Below are positions 24,488-34,159 of a DNA stretch of 64,000 bases, one piece after another. A program made the translations under genes and the position numbers. The notes under the pieces were generated by a model. It was not told where the DNA came from. It made no database searches and was given only the letters and a program-made list of their open reading frames with translations. The stretch covers positions 1 through 64,000 of the forward strand of contig NZ_JAKEUQ010000007.1 of NCBI RefSeq assembly GCF_022397955.1. Reading direction: 5' to 3'. How positions within the stretch are numbered: the stretch's first letter is position 1; each line of letters opens with the position of its first letter. The stretch is from Vibrio sp. Isolate32. Its GTDB lineage: Bacteria; Pseudomonadota; Gammaproteobacteria; Enterobacterales; Vibrionaceae.

Positions 24488-27256
24488 TTAGGCTTTGGGA
24501 CGCATAATGTTCTTAACCTTACGGCTATTTTCACCAAAGATACTTTGCACCAACGCATTCATCTCTTCGACAGAGATCGATCTCGCAACACGCTCAACTT
24601 GAGACAAAGCTTCGACACCGTAATCATGGAGCAAGTAACGAGACACAAACCACGCTTGGTCGATAGAGCTATTCTCTAGAGGCTTAAAGTCAGCTTCAAA
24701 CTGTTTCACGACTGCTTGCATTTCCTTTTCAGAGACGCCTTGTAAAAGGTCTGCAATCACCTTATCGATCGCCACTTCGACTTGTTCAACGTTCTCCGGC
24801 GCTACCATCGCCCCGATAACCCACTCACCACTAAATTCACTATCTGCGGATGCTGAATACGTATAAGGCGAGTAATCTAAACTCAACTCTTCACGAATAT
24901 AGGTATCTAAACGAGTCGCTAGCAAGCGTTGCAGTAAATCTTCCATGAAAACATCTTTTGCCGACATTTTAACTTCAACGCTAGGCTCAGTGATAACTCG
25001 TAGGATGTACTCTGCACTATTCACATTATTGATGGCTAAATCAATGCGTGATTCCGATGGCTGCTTGTAAGCCACCTTAAAGTCTGGAACCTCGGCTTTG
25101 TCTAATGGAATCGAAGCCAGGTATTGCTCAACCAAAGGCTTTAAGTCACTTGGGTCGATGTCACCCACGATCACCAATTGGTTATGTCTCAATTGGCCAA
25201 ACAGCTGCTGATGAAGATTAGCGACGTCTTCCACAGAAACCGCTTCAACACGCTCTTTATCTACAAGATAATGTCCACTTTCCTGACGATAAATATTGTG
25301 GTTTACCGCTCGTTCAAACTGACCAACAGGGCTGCTCAAGAAAGATTCTTGACCTTGTACAAACTCCTGCTTCACTGCCTCTAACTGCTCGGGAACAATT
25401 TTAGGCGCAGTTATGAAGGTATAAAGCGCAGCAAACGTGTGTTCAAGCCCATCTTTGTTAATACTAAATTCAACACCATGGCGCGTGTTGCCAATAAAGG
25501 AATCAGCTCTAATATCTTCACGATCAAAGTACGCTAAAAGCTCAGAACCCGTAAATTCACCGACACCACTTCGAGCGAACGTAGGTAACGCAACTTCAAC
25601 GGCAGGGTACAAGCTCGGATCCAAAGCGGCTTTTCCGCCGAGGCTCATGTACATCAAACCAACATCATCGCCCGCACCATAATCACGCAGGTACCACATG
25701 TCGATACCATTGCTTAACGTCCACTTTTGGATGTATGGGTCTACGGACATTTGTTCCGCAAGTACAACCTCGCCTTGCAAGCTAGGTACTGCAAAAGCAC
25801 TGGCTGTTCCAATCGCAAGCGGCGGAACTCCCGCCTCGCTATACGTGGCTTTTAAACTATCGAGAGAGTTGATGACCGCTGTTCTGTCTTCAGAGTCATC
25901 CATCCCAATAACAATAAAGTAATCATCAGAAAGTAGATTTTTGATGTTGTCGTTAATCACTTCAAGGCTCAAGTTAGCGATGAAAGCTTCCAAACTTACT
26001 TGATAGTCTTTCTGTGATTGGACGATTCGATCAGTGACTAAAGCACTCGCTTTGTAGTTCGCGTGTTCAACGCTGTCCATTTTATCCCAGTCATGCTCGA
26101 TATTATCCAGCAAGTCTTGGTAATAGTGCTGTTCGCCAACAATATCCGTTTCCGAAACACCAAAATCACGCAGTGATGCCAAGGTAGACAGCAGATCTTG
26201 CTGGATAACTTCACGGTCTCCAGCCGGAAACCCAACACTTATTGACGAATAGTGCAGAGCACCCATTCGATAGCCATCAAACGCTATCCATTGAGTAGGC
26301 AGCGCGGCATCATTGAATACCGCTTCTAATCGTTGTCGAATCAATTGTTGAGAGGTTTCATCTAACCAGCGTTGATGCTGCTTAGCATGATTTTCAACTC
26401 TATTTAAACCTCGATTAAACGTCAGAGTGATGCTTGGCGCTTCTCTTCCTGCGTACTCAACATAATCATCTTCATTGAATGAGGTCGTTCTCTGTTTCTC
26501 TGGTCTTGGCGTGTCGCCACGCTCCCAGCTAGAAAACTTTTCTTCAATGAGTGGAATCACGGTTTTAAGGTCCACATCACCAGAAACCACTAGCTCAACG
26601 ATTTGAGGTTGATACCAAGCCTGATAAAAGTTGGTGATGCCTTGAGGAGTGACATTCACAATCGACGATTTAGTCCCTAGTGCATCTTGCGACTCGTACG
26701 GGCCACCTTCAATGAAGTGATCATAATATATATCTCCGAATGACTTATCATCGAGGCGAGCCATACGGAACTCACCAAGAACTACGCCTTTTTCTTTTTC
26801 AACTTCTGAACTTGATAGATCAAGACCATCGCCAATGTCACGCATCCACGTCAAAGCAGACTGCAATTGGATGTTATCGGGCAAATCTAACTGGTAGACC
26901 GTCTCTTCATAAGAGGTATAGGCATTAATATCAGCACCAAAGCTAGCGCCTGCATCTTCGAATAGACGAATCACATCATTTTCAGAGAAATTCTTACTGC
27001 CATTGAATGCCATGTGTTCCAAGAAGTGTGCGTAACCTTCTTGTTGATCAGTCTCTTGAATCGAACCCGCGTGCACAACTAAACGTACAGATACGGATTT
27101 TTCATGATCTGGGTAAACGTGGTAGGTAAGGCCATTTTGTAACTGGCCTGAAGTCCATGCCGGATCCGGCTGGATTGGCGTTTCGGTAGTTTTTGATGTT
27201 GAGCTACAGCCAACTAAGGTGAGGCATAGTGCCGTCGCTAAATAATATTTTTTCAT
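24488..27256 (-). CDS. M16 family zinc metallopeptidase lipoprotein (insulinase/pitrilysin type)
   Basis: 922 residues. A lipoprotein signal ends in the lipobox LVGC (Cys17), so it is probably tethered in the periplasm or outer membrane. The inverted zinc motif HFLEH is at residues 77-81, and the downstream glutamate is in the helix EVEKEKGVVLGEFRMARLD. A second, inactive M16-like half occupies about residues 500-915, as is normal for the 900-residue bacterial members (PqqL-like). It probably degrades peptides in the envelope. Transcribed alone, with its terminator at 24432-24458. Confidence 0.88.
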   Translation of the reverse strand: MKKYYLATALCLTLVGCSSTSKTTETPIQPDPAWTSGQLQNGLTYHVYPDHEKSVSVRLVVHAGSIQETDQQEGYAHFLEHMAFNGSKNFSENDVIRLFEDAGASFGADINAYTSYEETVYQLDLPDNIQLQSALTWMRDIGDGLDLSSSEVEKEKGVVLGEFRMARLDDKSFGDIYYDHFIEGGPYESQDALGTKSSIVNVTPQGITNFYQAWYQPQIVELVVSGDVDLKTVIPLIEEKFSSWERGDTPRPEKQRTTSFNEDDYVEYAGREAPSITLTFNRGLNRVENHAKQHQRWLDETSQQLIRQRLEAVFNDAALPTQWIAFDGYRMGALHYSSISVGFPAGDREVIQQDLLSTLASLRDFGVSETDIVGEQHYYQDLLDNIEHDWDKMDSVEHANYKASALVTDRIVQSQKDYQVSLEAFIANLSLEVINDNIKNLLSDDYFIVIGMDDSEDRTAVINSLDSLKATYSEAGVPPLAIGTASAFAVPSLQGEVVLAEQMSVDPYIQKWTLSNGIDMWYLRDYGAGDDVGLMYMSLGGKAALDPSLYPAVEVALPTFARSGVGEFTGSELLAYFDREDIRADSFIGNTRHGVEFSINKDGLEHTFAALYTFITAPKIVPEQLEAVKQEFVQGQESFLSSPVGQFERAVNHNIYRQESGHYLVDKERVEAVSVEDVANLHQQLFGQLRHNQLVIVGDIDPSDLKPLVEQYLASIPLDKAEVPDFKVAYKQPSESRIDLAINNVNSAEYILRVITEPSVEVKMSAKDVFMEDLLQRLLATRLDTYIREELSLDYSPYTYSASADSEFSGEWVIGAMVAPENVEQVEVAIDKVIADLLQGVSEKEMQAVVKQFEADFKPLENSSIDQAWFVSRYLLHDYGVEALSQVERVARSISVEEMNALVQSIFGENSRKVKNIMRPKA

Positions 27257-27653
27257 AACAACCTCTTTATGCTATTCACCAACAATATACAGGCCACACT
27301 AATGATTATTATTTAATATTGAACCGAATGAGTATCTTTGTGATCTGGATCTTTTTTTATAAATCACTCAGCGTTATGTAAAATCGCCCGTACTCATTTA
27401 AAGTGGTGTTTTGCTAAGAGCCTAATACATCCGATTAAACTCGCTTGCTACATGCCTTAAGTGAGTCTCTACATACCTCTTAAAAGGGCTTGCGAGGCGC
27501 GGCTGATGGGTAATTCTGCCAAAAATCATCAAGACTCAGCGCAATAAAAAATAGAGCCACCGAAGTAACTCTATTGCTTTTTACATTTACTTTTTGCAAT
27601 TGCTTTTTAGCTCATGTTCTTTTGCTAATTCTCTTGTATTTTTACAGTGTAAA
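27257..27653. other. Intergenic region between putP and the M16 peptidase gene
   Basis: About 400 bp. It contains the promoter of the M16 peptidase gene (A+T-rich part near 27290-27370), the putP terminator at 27550-27575 and a parS2 site abutting the putP stop. I see no gene. Confidence 0.6.
27550..27575 (-). terminator. Terminator of the put operon
   Basis: The stem is AATAGAG (27550-27556) with CTCTATT (27569-27575). Read on the minus strand it is followed by TTTTATTG. It lies about 80 bp beyond the putP stop codon. Confidence 0.65.
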
Positions 27654-27654
27654 T
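27640..27654. promoter_or_regulatory. parS2: parS2 centromere site (ParB2 binding)
   Basis: TTTTACAGTGTAAAT matches the Vibrio chromosome-II parS2 consensus NTTTACANTGTAAAN at every fixed position. It touches the last base of the putP stop codon and lies about 26 kb from parB2. Confidence 0.85.
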
Positions 27655-29147
27655 TAGTCTAGCTCTACCAGGTTCTTCTCGAACTCAGCGTGTTGCGCTT
27701 TCACTTCGTCTTCTGGCTCGCCAGTAATTAGGCTCACGATAACGATAGAGATAGTCGATAGGATGATTCCCGGTACGATTTCGTAAACGTCGAACCAACC
27801 GCCCGTGAACTGTTTCCAAAGTACGATAGTCACACCACCAACCACGATACCCGCTAGAGCACCGTTACGGTTCATGCGAGACCAGTAAAGGCTCATCACG
27901 ATAGCTGGACCAAATGCCGCACCAAAACCAGCCCAAGCGTAAGACACAAGACCAAGTACAGAGCTGTCTGGCGTCATCGCTAGGAATAGCGCGATAAGAG
28001 AAATAATGATTACCGCAAAGCGACCCACACGAACGATCTCTTCAGATGTCGCATCTTTCTTAAGCACTTGCTTGTAAAGGTCTTCTGCCATCGCAGATGA
28101 AGATACAAGAAGTTGTGAATCCGCAGTACTCATGATTGCAGCAAGAATAGCCGCCAGTAGGATACCTGCGATTACTGGGTGGAACATCGCGTTAACAAGA
28201 AGCATGAAGATCTTCTCGCCATCGTCTAGCTTAGGCGCGCCGGAGTTAGTCACGTAAATAAGACCAACCAGACCTACTAGCATTGCACCAACCATAGACA
28301 GTGCTGTCCATACCACAGCGATACGACGCGCTGTTGCTAGGTCTTTATTAGTACGTGTTGCTTTGAAACGAGCAAGGATGTGTGGCTGACCGAAGTAACC
28401 AAGACCCCAAGCCGCTAGCGAAATGATCGCGATAGCAGACAGTGGTTCACCTTTCGCATCATTCCATAGCGTTAGCAGCTCTGGGTTGATGTTGTGAAGA
28501 TCAGTCGATAGCTGACCAAGACCGCCATTCATCGCTGCGATTGGTACAATCAATAGCGCAGCAGACATCAGTAGACCTTGAACCAAGTCCGTCCAAGATA
28601 CCGCAAGGAAGCCACCAAATAGCGTGTAAGAAACCACACATACAGTGCCGATGATTACCGCTGTTGTGTAATCTAGGCCGAATACCGTTTCAAACAACTT
28701 ACCACCTGCTACCAAGCCAGAACTTGTGTAGAAAAGGAAGAATAAAAGGATAAAGAAAGCAGAAATTGTTTGGATCAGCTTAGAATTATCATTGAAACGA
28801 CGAGATAGGAACTCAGGTAGTGTCAGTGACTCTGTCGTAATGCTGTAAGTACGCAGACGCTTAGCACTGATTAACCAGTTCGCCCAAGTACCAACTAGCA
28901 AACCACCAGCAAGCCAGAATGCTTCAAAACCAGCAGCGTAAGCGTAACCCGGTAGACCAAGTAATAACCAACCACTCATGTCTGATGCACCAGCAGAAAG
29001 TGCAGCAGGCCATGGGCCTAGCGAACGACCACCAAGGAAGTAGTCTGTCGAGCTAGAAGTACGTTTGTAAGCAATAACACCGATTGCCAGCATCATAATT
29101 AGATACGCAATGAACGTCGTCGTTATTGCAAAACTGTTTTCTATCAT
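27654..29147 (-). CDS. putP: Sodium/proline symporter PutP
   Basis: 497 residues with about 13 membrane helices of the SSS (LeuT-fold) family. Typical blocks are DYFLGGRSLGPWPAALSAGASDMSGW (residues about 35-60, described not quoted in full), the Na+ site region near AASDMSG, and LAAILAAIMSTADSQLLVSSS around 330-350. It imports proline with Na+ across the inner membrane. It is the last gene of the put operon, 152 bp after the small dehydrogenase-like gene, and should supply the substrate of PutA. Confidence 0.93.
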   Translation of the reverse strand: MIENSFAITTTFIAYLIMMLAIGVIAYKRTSSSTDYFLGGRSLGPWPAALSAGASDMSGWLLLGLPGYAYAAGFEAFWLAGGLLVGTWANWLISAKRLRTYSITTESLTLPEFLSRRFNDNSKLIQTISAFFILLFFLFYTSSGLVAGGKLFETVFGLDYTTAVIIGTVCVVSYTLFGGFLAVSWTDLVQGLLMSAALLIVPIAAMNGGLGQLSTDLHNINPELLTLWNDAKGEPLSAIAIISLAAWGLGYFGQPHILARFKATRTNKDLATARRIAVVWTALSMVGAMLVGLVGLIYVTNSGAPKLDDGEKIFMLLVNAMFHPVIAGILLAAILAAIMSTADSQLLVSSSAMAEDLYKQVLKKDATSEEIVRVGRFAVIIISLIALFLAMTPDSSVLGLVSYAWAGFGAAFGPAIVMSLYWSRMNRNGALAGIVVGGVTIVLWKQFTGGWFDVYEIVPGIILSTISIVIVSLITGEPEDEVKAQHAEFEKNLVELD

Positions 29148-29299
29148 TAGATAGTCCTCATTTGTAAAAAGCCTTCCATGCCTAACCCAATACCCTGCCC
29201 TTACCTAAATAAAGGCAAGCCATTACATTGAGTTAGGGATTGTGGCTCCAAAGCACTGAGGTAGAAAACCCAATTGCTTAGAGCCATTGTTACTGAAGG

Positions 29300-30004
29300 T
29301 TAGTGAGCTTCGCTTCCAAGTTCGAGCAAGGTCGCGTTACCGCCCACGGCTGTTATATTTATAGTTCGCGTACGCTCGGTAATGAAGCGTAGCGATAGGT
29401 GTGGATCGTGAGCAACATGCATTGCTGTCAGATCCGTTTCAGCTACTAAACTGACGATGGCACCGTCACGCTTAGCAAGTTGTAAATTGATAGCTTGAGC
29501 CGTTTGTGAATTACCTACGTAACCTGCGCTACGTACATCGCAAGACAGCAGCTGTTGAGCCGCGTCGTACGAAGCAACCTGCACCAAGTTCGTCGGTAGA
29601 TTCGCTTGTTTCGCCGCATCAGCGATCAACGTGTTGAATTGCACGTCATCACTGCACAGTTGCACGCTGTTACCCGCTAATAGTGCAGCGGTAATCATCG
29701 CCGTTGCTGTTTGCAGTGCTGGCTCTTTGTCTTGGCAATCATCAACAATCACCAAAGCCACACCACGACCTGCAGCATACAGCTCGTTTGTTTCACCAGT
29801 AGGGCCAGCCATTAGATGCTGCTCAGAAAGCAGCGCAGACGCTTGCTCTAGGTGATAAGTTGCCACTGCCGCCAAAGACGTAGATTGGCTTTCGATCTCT
29901 GATTTGAATGCAAGTACCTGAGCACTCTTATGATCAAAATCGGTAAGATTCCATTGTTCCCACGCCAAGAAAGCATCAGAAAAACCTGTCACTTGATGAA
30001 CCAT
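29300..30004 (-). CDS. Separate PutA C-terminal (ALDH-superfamily) domain protein
   Basis: 234 residues. The sequence has an aldehyde-dehydrogenase-like Rossmann half (RGVALVIVDDC, then AMITAALLAGNSVQL) but no catalytic cysteine. It ends with RTRTINITAVGGNATLLELG, which is the usual closing segment of long PutA proteins. In those proteins this C-terminal domain lids the channel between the two active sites. Here it is a separate gene 11 bp after putA. PutA (1045) plus this protein (234) adds up to about a full long-type PutA without the DNA-binding domain. It probably assembles with PutA as a structural subunit. Confidence 0.75.
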   Translation of the reverse strand: MVHQVTGFSDAFLAWEQWNLTDFDHKSAQVLAFKSEIESQSTSLAAVATYHLEQASALLSEQHLMAGPTGETNELYAAGRGVALVIVDDCQDKEPALQTATAMITAALLAGNSVQLCSDDVQFNTLIADAAKQANLPTNLVQVASYDAAQQLLSCDVRSAGYVGNSQTAQAINLQLAKRDGAIVSLVAETDLTAMHVAHDPHLSLRFITERTRTINITAVGGNATLLELGSEAH

Positions 30005-30015
30005 GATACTGCTCC

Positions 30016-33000
30016 TTATGCCTTGTCTTGTGATTGAGAGAAATGAACATCAGTAAAGCGGTATAGGTAGTGAGGACCACCCGCTTTAGGGCCAGTACCA
30101 GACAAGCCTTGACCACCAAATGGTTGTACACCAACAACAGCACCTACTTGGTCACGGTTGATGTAACAGTTACCCACACGAACGTGTTTTTCGATCCAAC
30201 GGTAAGTTGTCTCGTTACGGCTGTGGATACCCATGGTTAAGCCAAAACCGGTTTGGTTAATTTGGTCTACCACTTGCGCCAGTTCACTCGCTTTGAAGCG
30301 AACGATATGCAGCACAGGACCAAACTGCTCTTCTTTCAAACAGCTAATGTCATCGATTTCAAATGCACTTGGTGGAACGAAGTCACCATGCTCACAATCC
30401 TCTCCAAGAGAAAGTTGAGCTACTTTCTTCTGGGTCTTGGTCATGTTTTCTAGGTGCGTCATCAACTTCTGTTTCGCGTTTTGGTCGATAACCGGGCCCA
30501 CATCCGTTTTATGAAGATGTGGAATGCCAACACTTAGCTCATCCATCGCACCGTGAATGAGTCCAATCACGCGGTCTGCAATGTCTTCTTGAATGTAAAG
30601 CACACGTAGCGCAGAACAACGTTGACCTGCTGAAGCAAAGGCAGAGCGAATGACATCACGAACCACTTGTTCAGGCAGTGCAGTACTGTCAACGATCATC
30701 GCGTTCTGACCACCGGTTTCCGCGATAAACGGCACAGGCTTAGCGTTACGACTTGCCAGAGACACGTTGATGCGTTGTGCAGTTGGTGTTGAACCCGTGA
30801 AGGCAACACCGGCAATCGCATCGTGGCTCGTTAGCGCACTGCCGATCTCTGCACCACGACCAGGTAGAAGTTGAATCGTGCCAGCAGGGAAACCTGCTTC
30901 CTTCATCAGCTCAACCGCGCGAGCTGCAATCAAGCTTGTTTGCTCTGCAGGTTTCGCCACAACCGTGTTACCCGCCACTAGTGCAGCGGTAATTTGGCCA
31001 AGGAAGATCGCCAATGGGAAGTTCCAAGGGCTGATACAAACGAAGACACCACGACCTTGTCGAGAAGCGATTCGAGTTTGGCCATCAAAGCCTTTTAGTT
31101 CGAAACCTTGCAGATTATCAGCTTGCTTTGCGTAGTAACGACAGAAGTCGACCGCTTCACGCACTTCATCAATACTGTCGTGAATGGTCTTACCCGCTTC
31201 TTGATGACAAATCGCCACCAGCTCAGCTAGATTCTCTTCCATCAAGTCAGCCAGCTTATCAAGCGCAGCCGCTTTGGTTTCAACCGGAGTTGCGTTCCAA
31301 TCAGCGAATGCTGCATCTGCGCCAGTGATCGCTGCGGAAACATGATCAAGGTTTGCAAAAGCGACCTGACCCACGTTAATTCGACGATCGTAAGGAGCTG
31401 TTACTTGCTCAACATTCTGATCAGCCTTGATCATGCTTTCGGCAAGAGATTCGCCGTTGATCACAGGTCCAGCAGTCCATTGATTATTCAAAAAGCCTTT
31501 GACTTGCTCTTCAAACTGATGCGCTTCGCTTTCGATATCAATGTTTACACCGTATGAGTTCTTACGCTCAGGGAATACCGCTGGCGGCAGAGGAATCTTA
31601 GTGTTGTTCAAAGTATCGAATGCCAAAAGCATATCGACTGGGTGCTGCGTTAGCTCTGCTACAGGGCAACGAGCATCAACCAAACGGTGTACAAACGAGC
31701 TGTTTGCACCGTTCTCTAGCAGACGACGAACTAGGTATGGCAGTAGATCTTTATGGCTACCAACTGGCGCGTAAATACGTACCGACTGTTGGTAAGCTTC
31801 CATTGCATGGTTGTAAAGTGAATCACCCATGCCGTGTAAGCGTTGGAATTCAAAGTCTTTATGGTCTGTCATCACTGCAATAGCAGAAACCGTGTGAGCA
31901 TTGTGACTCGCAAACTGCGGGAAGATATTGCCGCGAACGCTTGGGCTTAATAGGTAACGTGCACACGCTAGGTAAGCCACATCAGTCGCTTCTTTGCGAG
32001 TGTAAACTGGGTAGTTATCGAAACCTGCTTGTTGTGACCATTTGATCTCGCTATCCCAGTAAGCACCTTTAACTAGGCGAAGTGGGATTAAGTCACCCTG
32101 CTCTTTTGCTAGGCGGTTTAGCCAAACTAGAACCGGTAGCGCACGCTTTGAATAGGCTTGAATAACCAGACCAAACTTGCCCCAGCCTTTCACTAGGTCG
32201 CTGCGGTACAGTTTTTCGAATAACTTAAGCGAAAGCTCTAGGCGATCCGCTTCTTCTGCATCAATCGTGATCGCTACATCAAGCTCAATTGCACGACGCA
32301 GTAACTGCTCTAGCGTGTCGCATAGCTCAGTCAGTACGCGGTCTTCATTCGCCACTTCGTAACGAGGGTGAAGTGCAGAAAGCTTGATAGACACTGATGG
32401 CGCTGGGCTAGATTTTGAAGAGACATAAGTATCTCGACCTACGGCTTCAATCGCCATTAGGTAATCTTTAAAGTACTTATTTGCGTCAGCTGTGGTCAGT
32501 GCCGCTTCACCTAGCATGTCGTATGAGTAGGTAAAGCCTTTGTCGCGCATAGACTTACCGTTCTTTTGCGCTTCAGCAATGCTGCGGCCAAGAACAAACT
32601 GGTGACCCATCACTTTCATCGCTTGGTGCATCGCTTTACGAATCACTGGCTCAGAAAGCTTGTTCACTAAACGGTTAACCGCTTGTCCAGCACTCTGCTC
32701 ATTCGATGAAAGTCCAACCACCTTGCCTGTTAGCATTAAGCCCCAAGTCGAAGCGTTAACAAAAACCGAGTCAGAATTCTTTAGGTGAGACTTCCAATCC
32801 GCAACGCTTAGCTTGTCGCGAATCAGTGCATCAGCCGTTGCTGAATCAGGAATACGCATCAAGGCTTCCGCCAGACACATCAGCAAGATGCCCTCTTGAG
32901 TATCTAAGCTGTATTCAAGCAACAGCGCATCGATCATCTGGATAGAAGTCTTATCCGCACGAATAGCTTCGATCAAAGAAGTCGTTTTGTCTGTGATTTG

Positions 33001-33153
33001 CTGCTTTTCAGACTCAGAAGGGGTAGCTAGTGGCAGAAGTTGCTCTAGCCATTGGGTTTCATCCACCATATATAATGGTGAGATAAGCGACCATAGATCA
33101 TCAAGCGACTGCTCGTTGAATTCTGGCTTTAACACATCAGTAGCTGTAAACAT
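30016..33153 (-). CDS. putA: Bifunctional proline dehydrogenase / pyrroline-5-carboxylate dehydrogenase PutA
   Basis: 1045 residues. An arm/alpha region precedes the FAD proline dehydrogenase barrel (about 180-480, with the YTRKEATDVAYL and RRLLENGANSSFVHR blocks). The NAD-dependent aldehyde dehydrogenase follows, with AFTGSTPTAQRI and the catalytic cysteine at about residue 846 in AGQRCSALR. It oxidises proline to glutamate at the inner membrane. Unlike E. coli PutA (1320 aa) it lacks the N-terminal ribbon-helix-helix repressor domain, and the C-terminal lid domain is encoded by the next gene. Regulation therefore falls to a separate factor, probably the AraC-type gene at 33335. Confidence 0.94.
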   Translation of the reverse strand: MFTATDVLKPEFNEQSLDDLWSLISPLYMVDETQWLEQLLPLATPSESEKQQITDKTTSLIEAIRADKTSIQMIDALLLEYSLDTQEGILLMCLAEALMRIPDSATADALIRDKLSVADWKSHLKNSDSVFVNASTWGLMLTGKVVGLSSNEQSAGQAVNRLVNKLSEPVIRKAMHQAMKVMGHQFVLGRSIAEAQKNGKSMRDKGFTYSYDMLGEAALTTADANKYFKDYLMAIEAVGRDTYVSSKSSPAPSVSIKLSALHPRYEVANEDRVLTELCDTLEQLLRRAIELDVAITIDAEEADRLELSLKLFEKLYRSDLVKGWGKFGLVIQAYSKRALPVLVWLNRLAKEQGDLIPLRLVKGAYWDSEIKWSQQAGFDNYPVYTRKEATDVAYLACARYLLSPSVRGNIFPQFASHNAHTVSAIAVMTDHKDFEFQRLHGMGDSLYNHAMEAYQQSVRIYAPVGSHKDLLPYLVRRLLENGANSSFVHRLVDARCPVAELTQHPVDMLLAFDTLNNTKIPLPPAVFPERKNSYGVNIDIESEAHQFEEQVKGFLNNQWTAGPVINGESLAESMIKADQNVEQVTAPYDRRINVGQVAFANLDHVSAAITGADAAFADWNATPVETKAAALDKLADLMEENLAELVAICHQEAGKTIHDSIDEVREAVDFCRYYAKQADNLQGFELKGFDGQTRIASRQGRGVFVCISPWNFPLAIFLGQITAALVAGNTVVAKPAEQTSLIAARAVELMKEAGFPAGTIQLLPGRGAEIGSALTSHDAIAGVAFTGSTPTAQRINVSLASRNAKPVPFIAETGGQNAMIVDSTALPEQVVRDVIRSAFASAGQRCSALRVLYIQEDIADRVIGLIHGAMDELSVGIPHLHKTDVGPVIDQNAKQKLMTHLENMTKTQKKVAQLSLGEDCEHGDFVPPSAFEIDDISCLKEEQFGPVLHIVRFKASELAQVVDQINQTGFGLTMGIHSRNETTYRWIEKHVRVGNCYINRDQVGAVVGVQPFGGQGLSGTGPKAGGPHYLYRFTDVHFSQSQDKA

Positions 33154-33239
33154 GCGTTTTCCTTAATCTCACACCCGGAATTAGCCCGGGATCTCTACAA
33201 TGGCTGCAGTGTATTTAGAGTATATAAGGAATACTTGTC

Positions 33240-33268
33240 AAAAACTCCGAGTTTTTTGCTAAAAACTC
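33240..33268. promoter_or_regulatory. Candidate operator upstream of putA (direct repeats 21 bp apart)
   Basis: AAAAACTC occurs at 33240-33247 and again at 33261-33268, exactly two helical turns apart, with an inverted copy (GAGTTTTT) in between. Direct repeats at about 21 bp are the usual binding layout of AraC-family activators. The site lies about 90 bp upstream of the putA start and 70 bp from the 3' end of the AraC-type gene. Confidence 0.5.
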
Positions 33269-33334
33269 GCTTTATTAACAAAACAAACACAATGTCACAT
33301 ATTAAACTTTAATATAATATGCCGTTTCGTTTCA

Positions 33335-34159
33335 CTATTTAACAGAAATTTGCTTTTTGTATTGAGATGGTGACATGCCTTGAAGGCGTGAAAATGTGTG
33401 GGTAAAAGAGGATTGACCGGAGAATCCAGCAAGTTCTGCGACCTGACCAAGGCTTAAATTTCCTTGTTCAATAAGGCGTCGAGCACGGTCGATTCGCTTA
33501 CCTAATACATATTGGTGAGGAGTAATGCCCATTTGCTCTTTAAACAGCATGTGGAATTGGCTCTCGCCTAAGAACACGCTCCCCGCTAGTTGCGCGACTG
33601 AGATCTTACTTGCTAAATGTTGCTCGATGTAACGATCAAGTGCTTCAAGATCGAAGCGCGAATCCTTCACTGACGTTTCAAATGCTGAGATGTGTCTTTG
33701 CATTAACGCGATCACCGTGTCATTGCACGCTCGGCTTAATAAGAGATCATCAGGGCTCGCCTGCATCTCTTGCACTAACATATGGATAAGCTTCTGAATT
33801 TGCGAATCTAATTGGAAATAGACGTTCGAAGATTCGAGCTGGTTAATCTTCTCTAGCATCAGCGGGTCGTCGTCACTCGGCACGGGCATGTTAAGTACCA
33901 AAATATCGGACTGACCGACCACACCACCGAAAGCATGATCAGAGCTCGCTGTCACCACACAACCTTGTCCAGGGCCAACAAGATTTCCCTTACCACTGAC
34001 TTCAAATTCAGCCTGACCTTTTAAACCAATTACCACCTGAGAATAACTATGATCGTGACAATCCATGTGCGATGGCAAAGTGATTATCTCAGCTGGTCTA
34101 GGGCCAGTAAGGCCGAGCGGAGAAAGGTCTAGGTTAGGAAAGGGTAAAGGTTTAGACAT
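33335..34159 (-). CDS. putR: AraC family transcriptional regulator (probable PutR)
   Basis: 274 residues. The N-terminal cupin-like sensing domain has the paired histidines SHMDCHDHSYSQVV near residue 30. The C-terminal double helix-turn-helix (about 175-270) contains ISVAQLAGSVFLGESQFHMLFKE and ends with the family block LAGFSGQSSFTHTFSRLQGMSPSQYK. It is encoded immediately upstream of putA in the same direction, with a 181-bp spacer holding candidate AraC-type repeats. A role as proline-responsive activator of putA-putP is likely but inferred from position. Confidence 0.8.
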   Translation of the reverse strand: MSKPLPFPNLDLSPLGLTGPRPAEIITLPSHMDCHDHSYSQVVIGLKGQAEFEVSGKGNLVGPGQGCVVTASSDHAFGGVVGQSDILVLNMPVPSDDDPLMLEKINQLESSNVYFQLDSQIQKLIHMLVQEMQASPDDLLLSRACNDTVIALMQRHISAFETSVKDSRFDLEALDRYIEQHLASKISVAQLAGSVFLGESQFHMLFKEQMGITPHQYVLGKRIDRARRLIEQGNLSLGQVAELAGFSGQSSFTHTFSRLQGMSPSQYKKQISVK

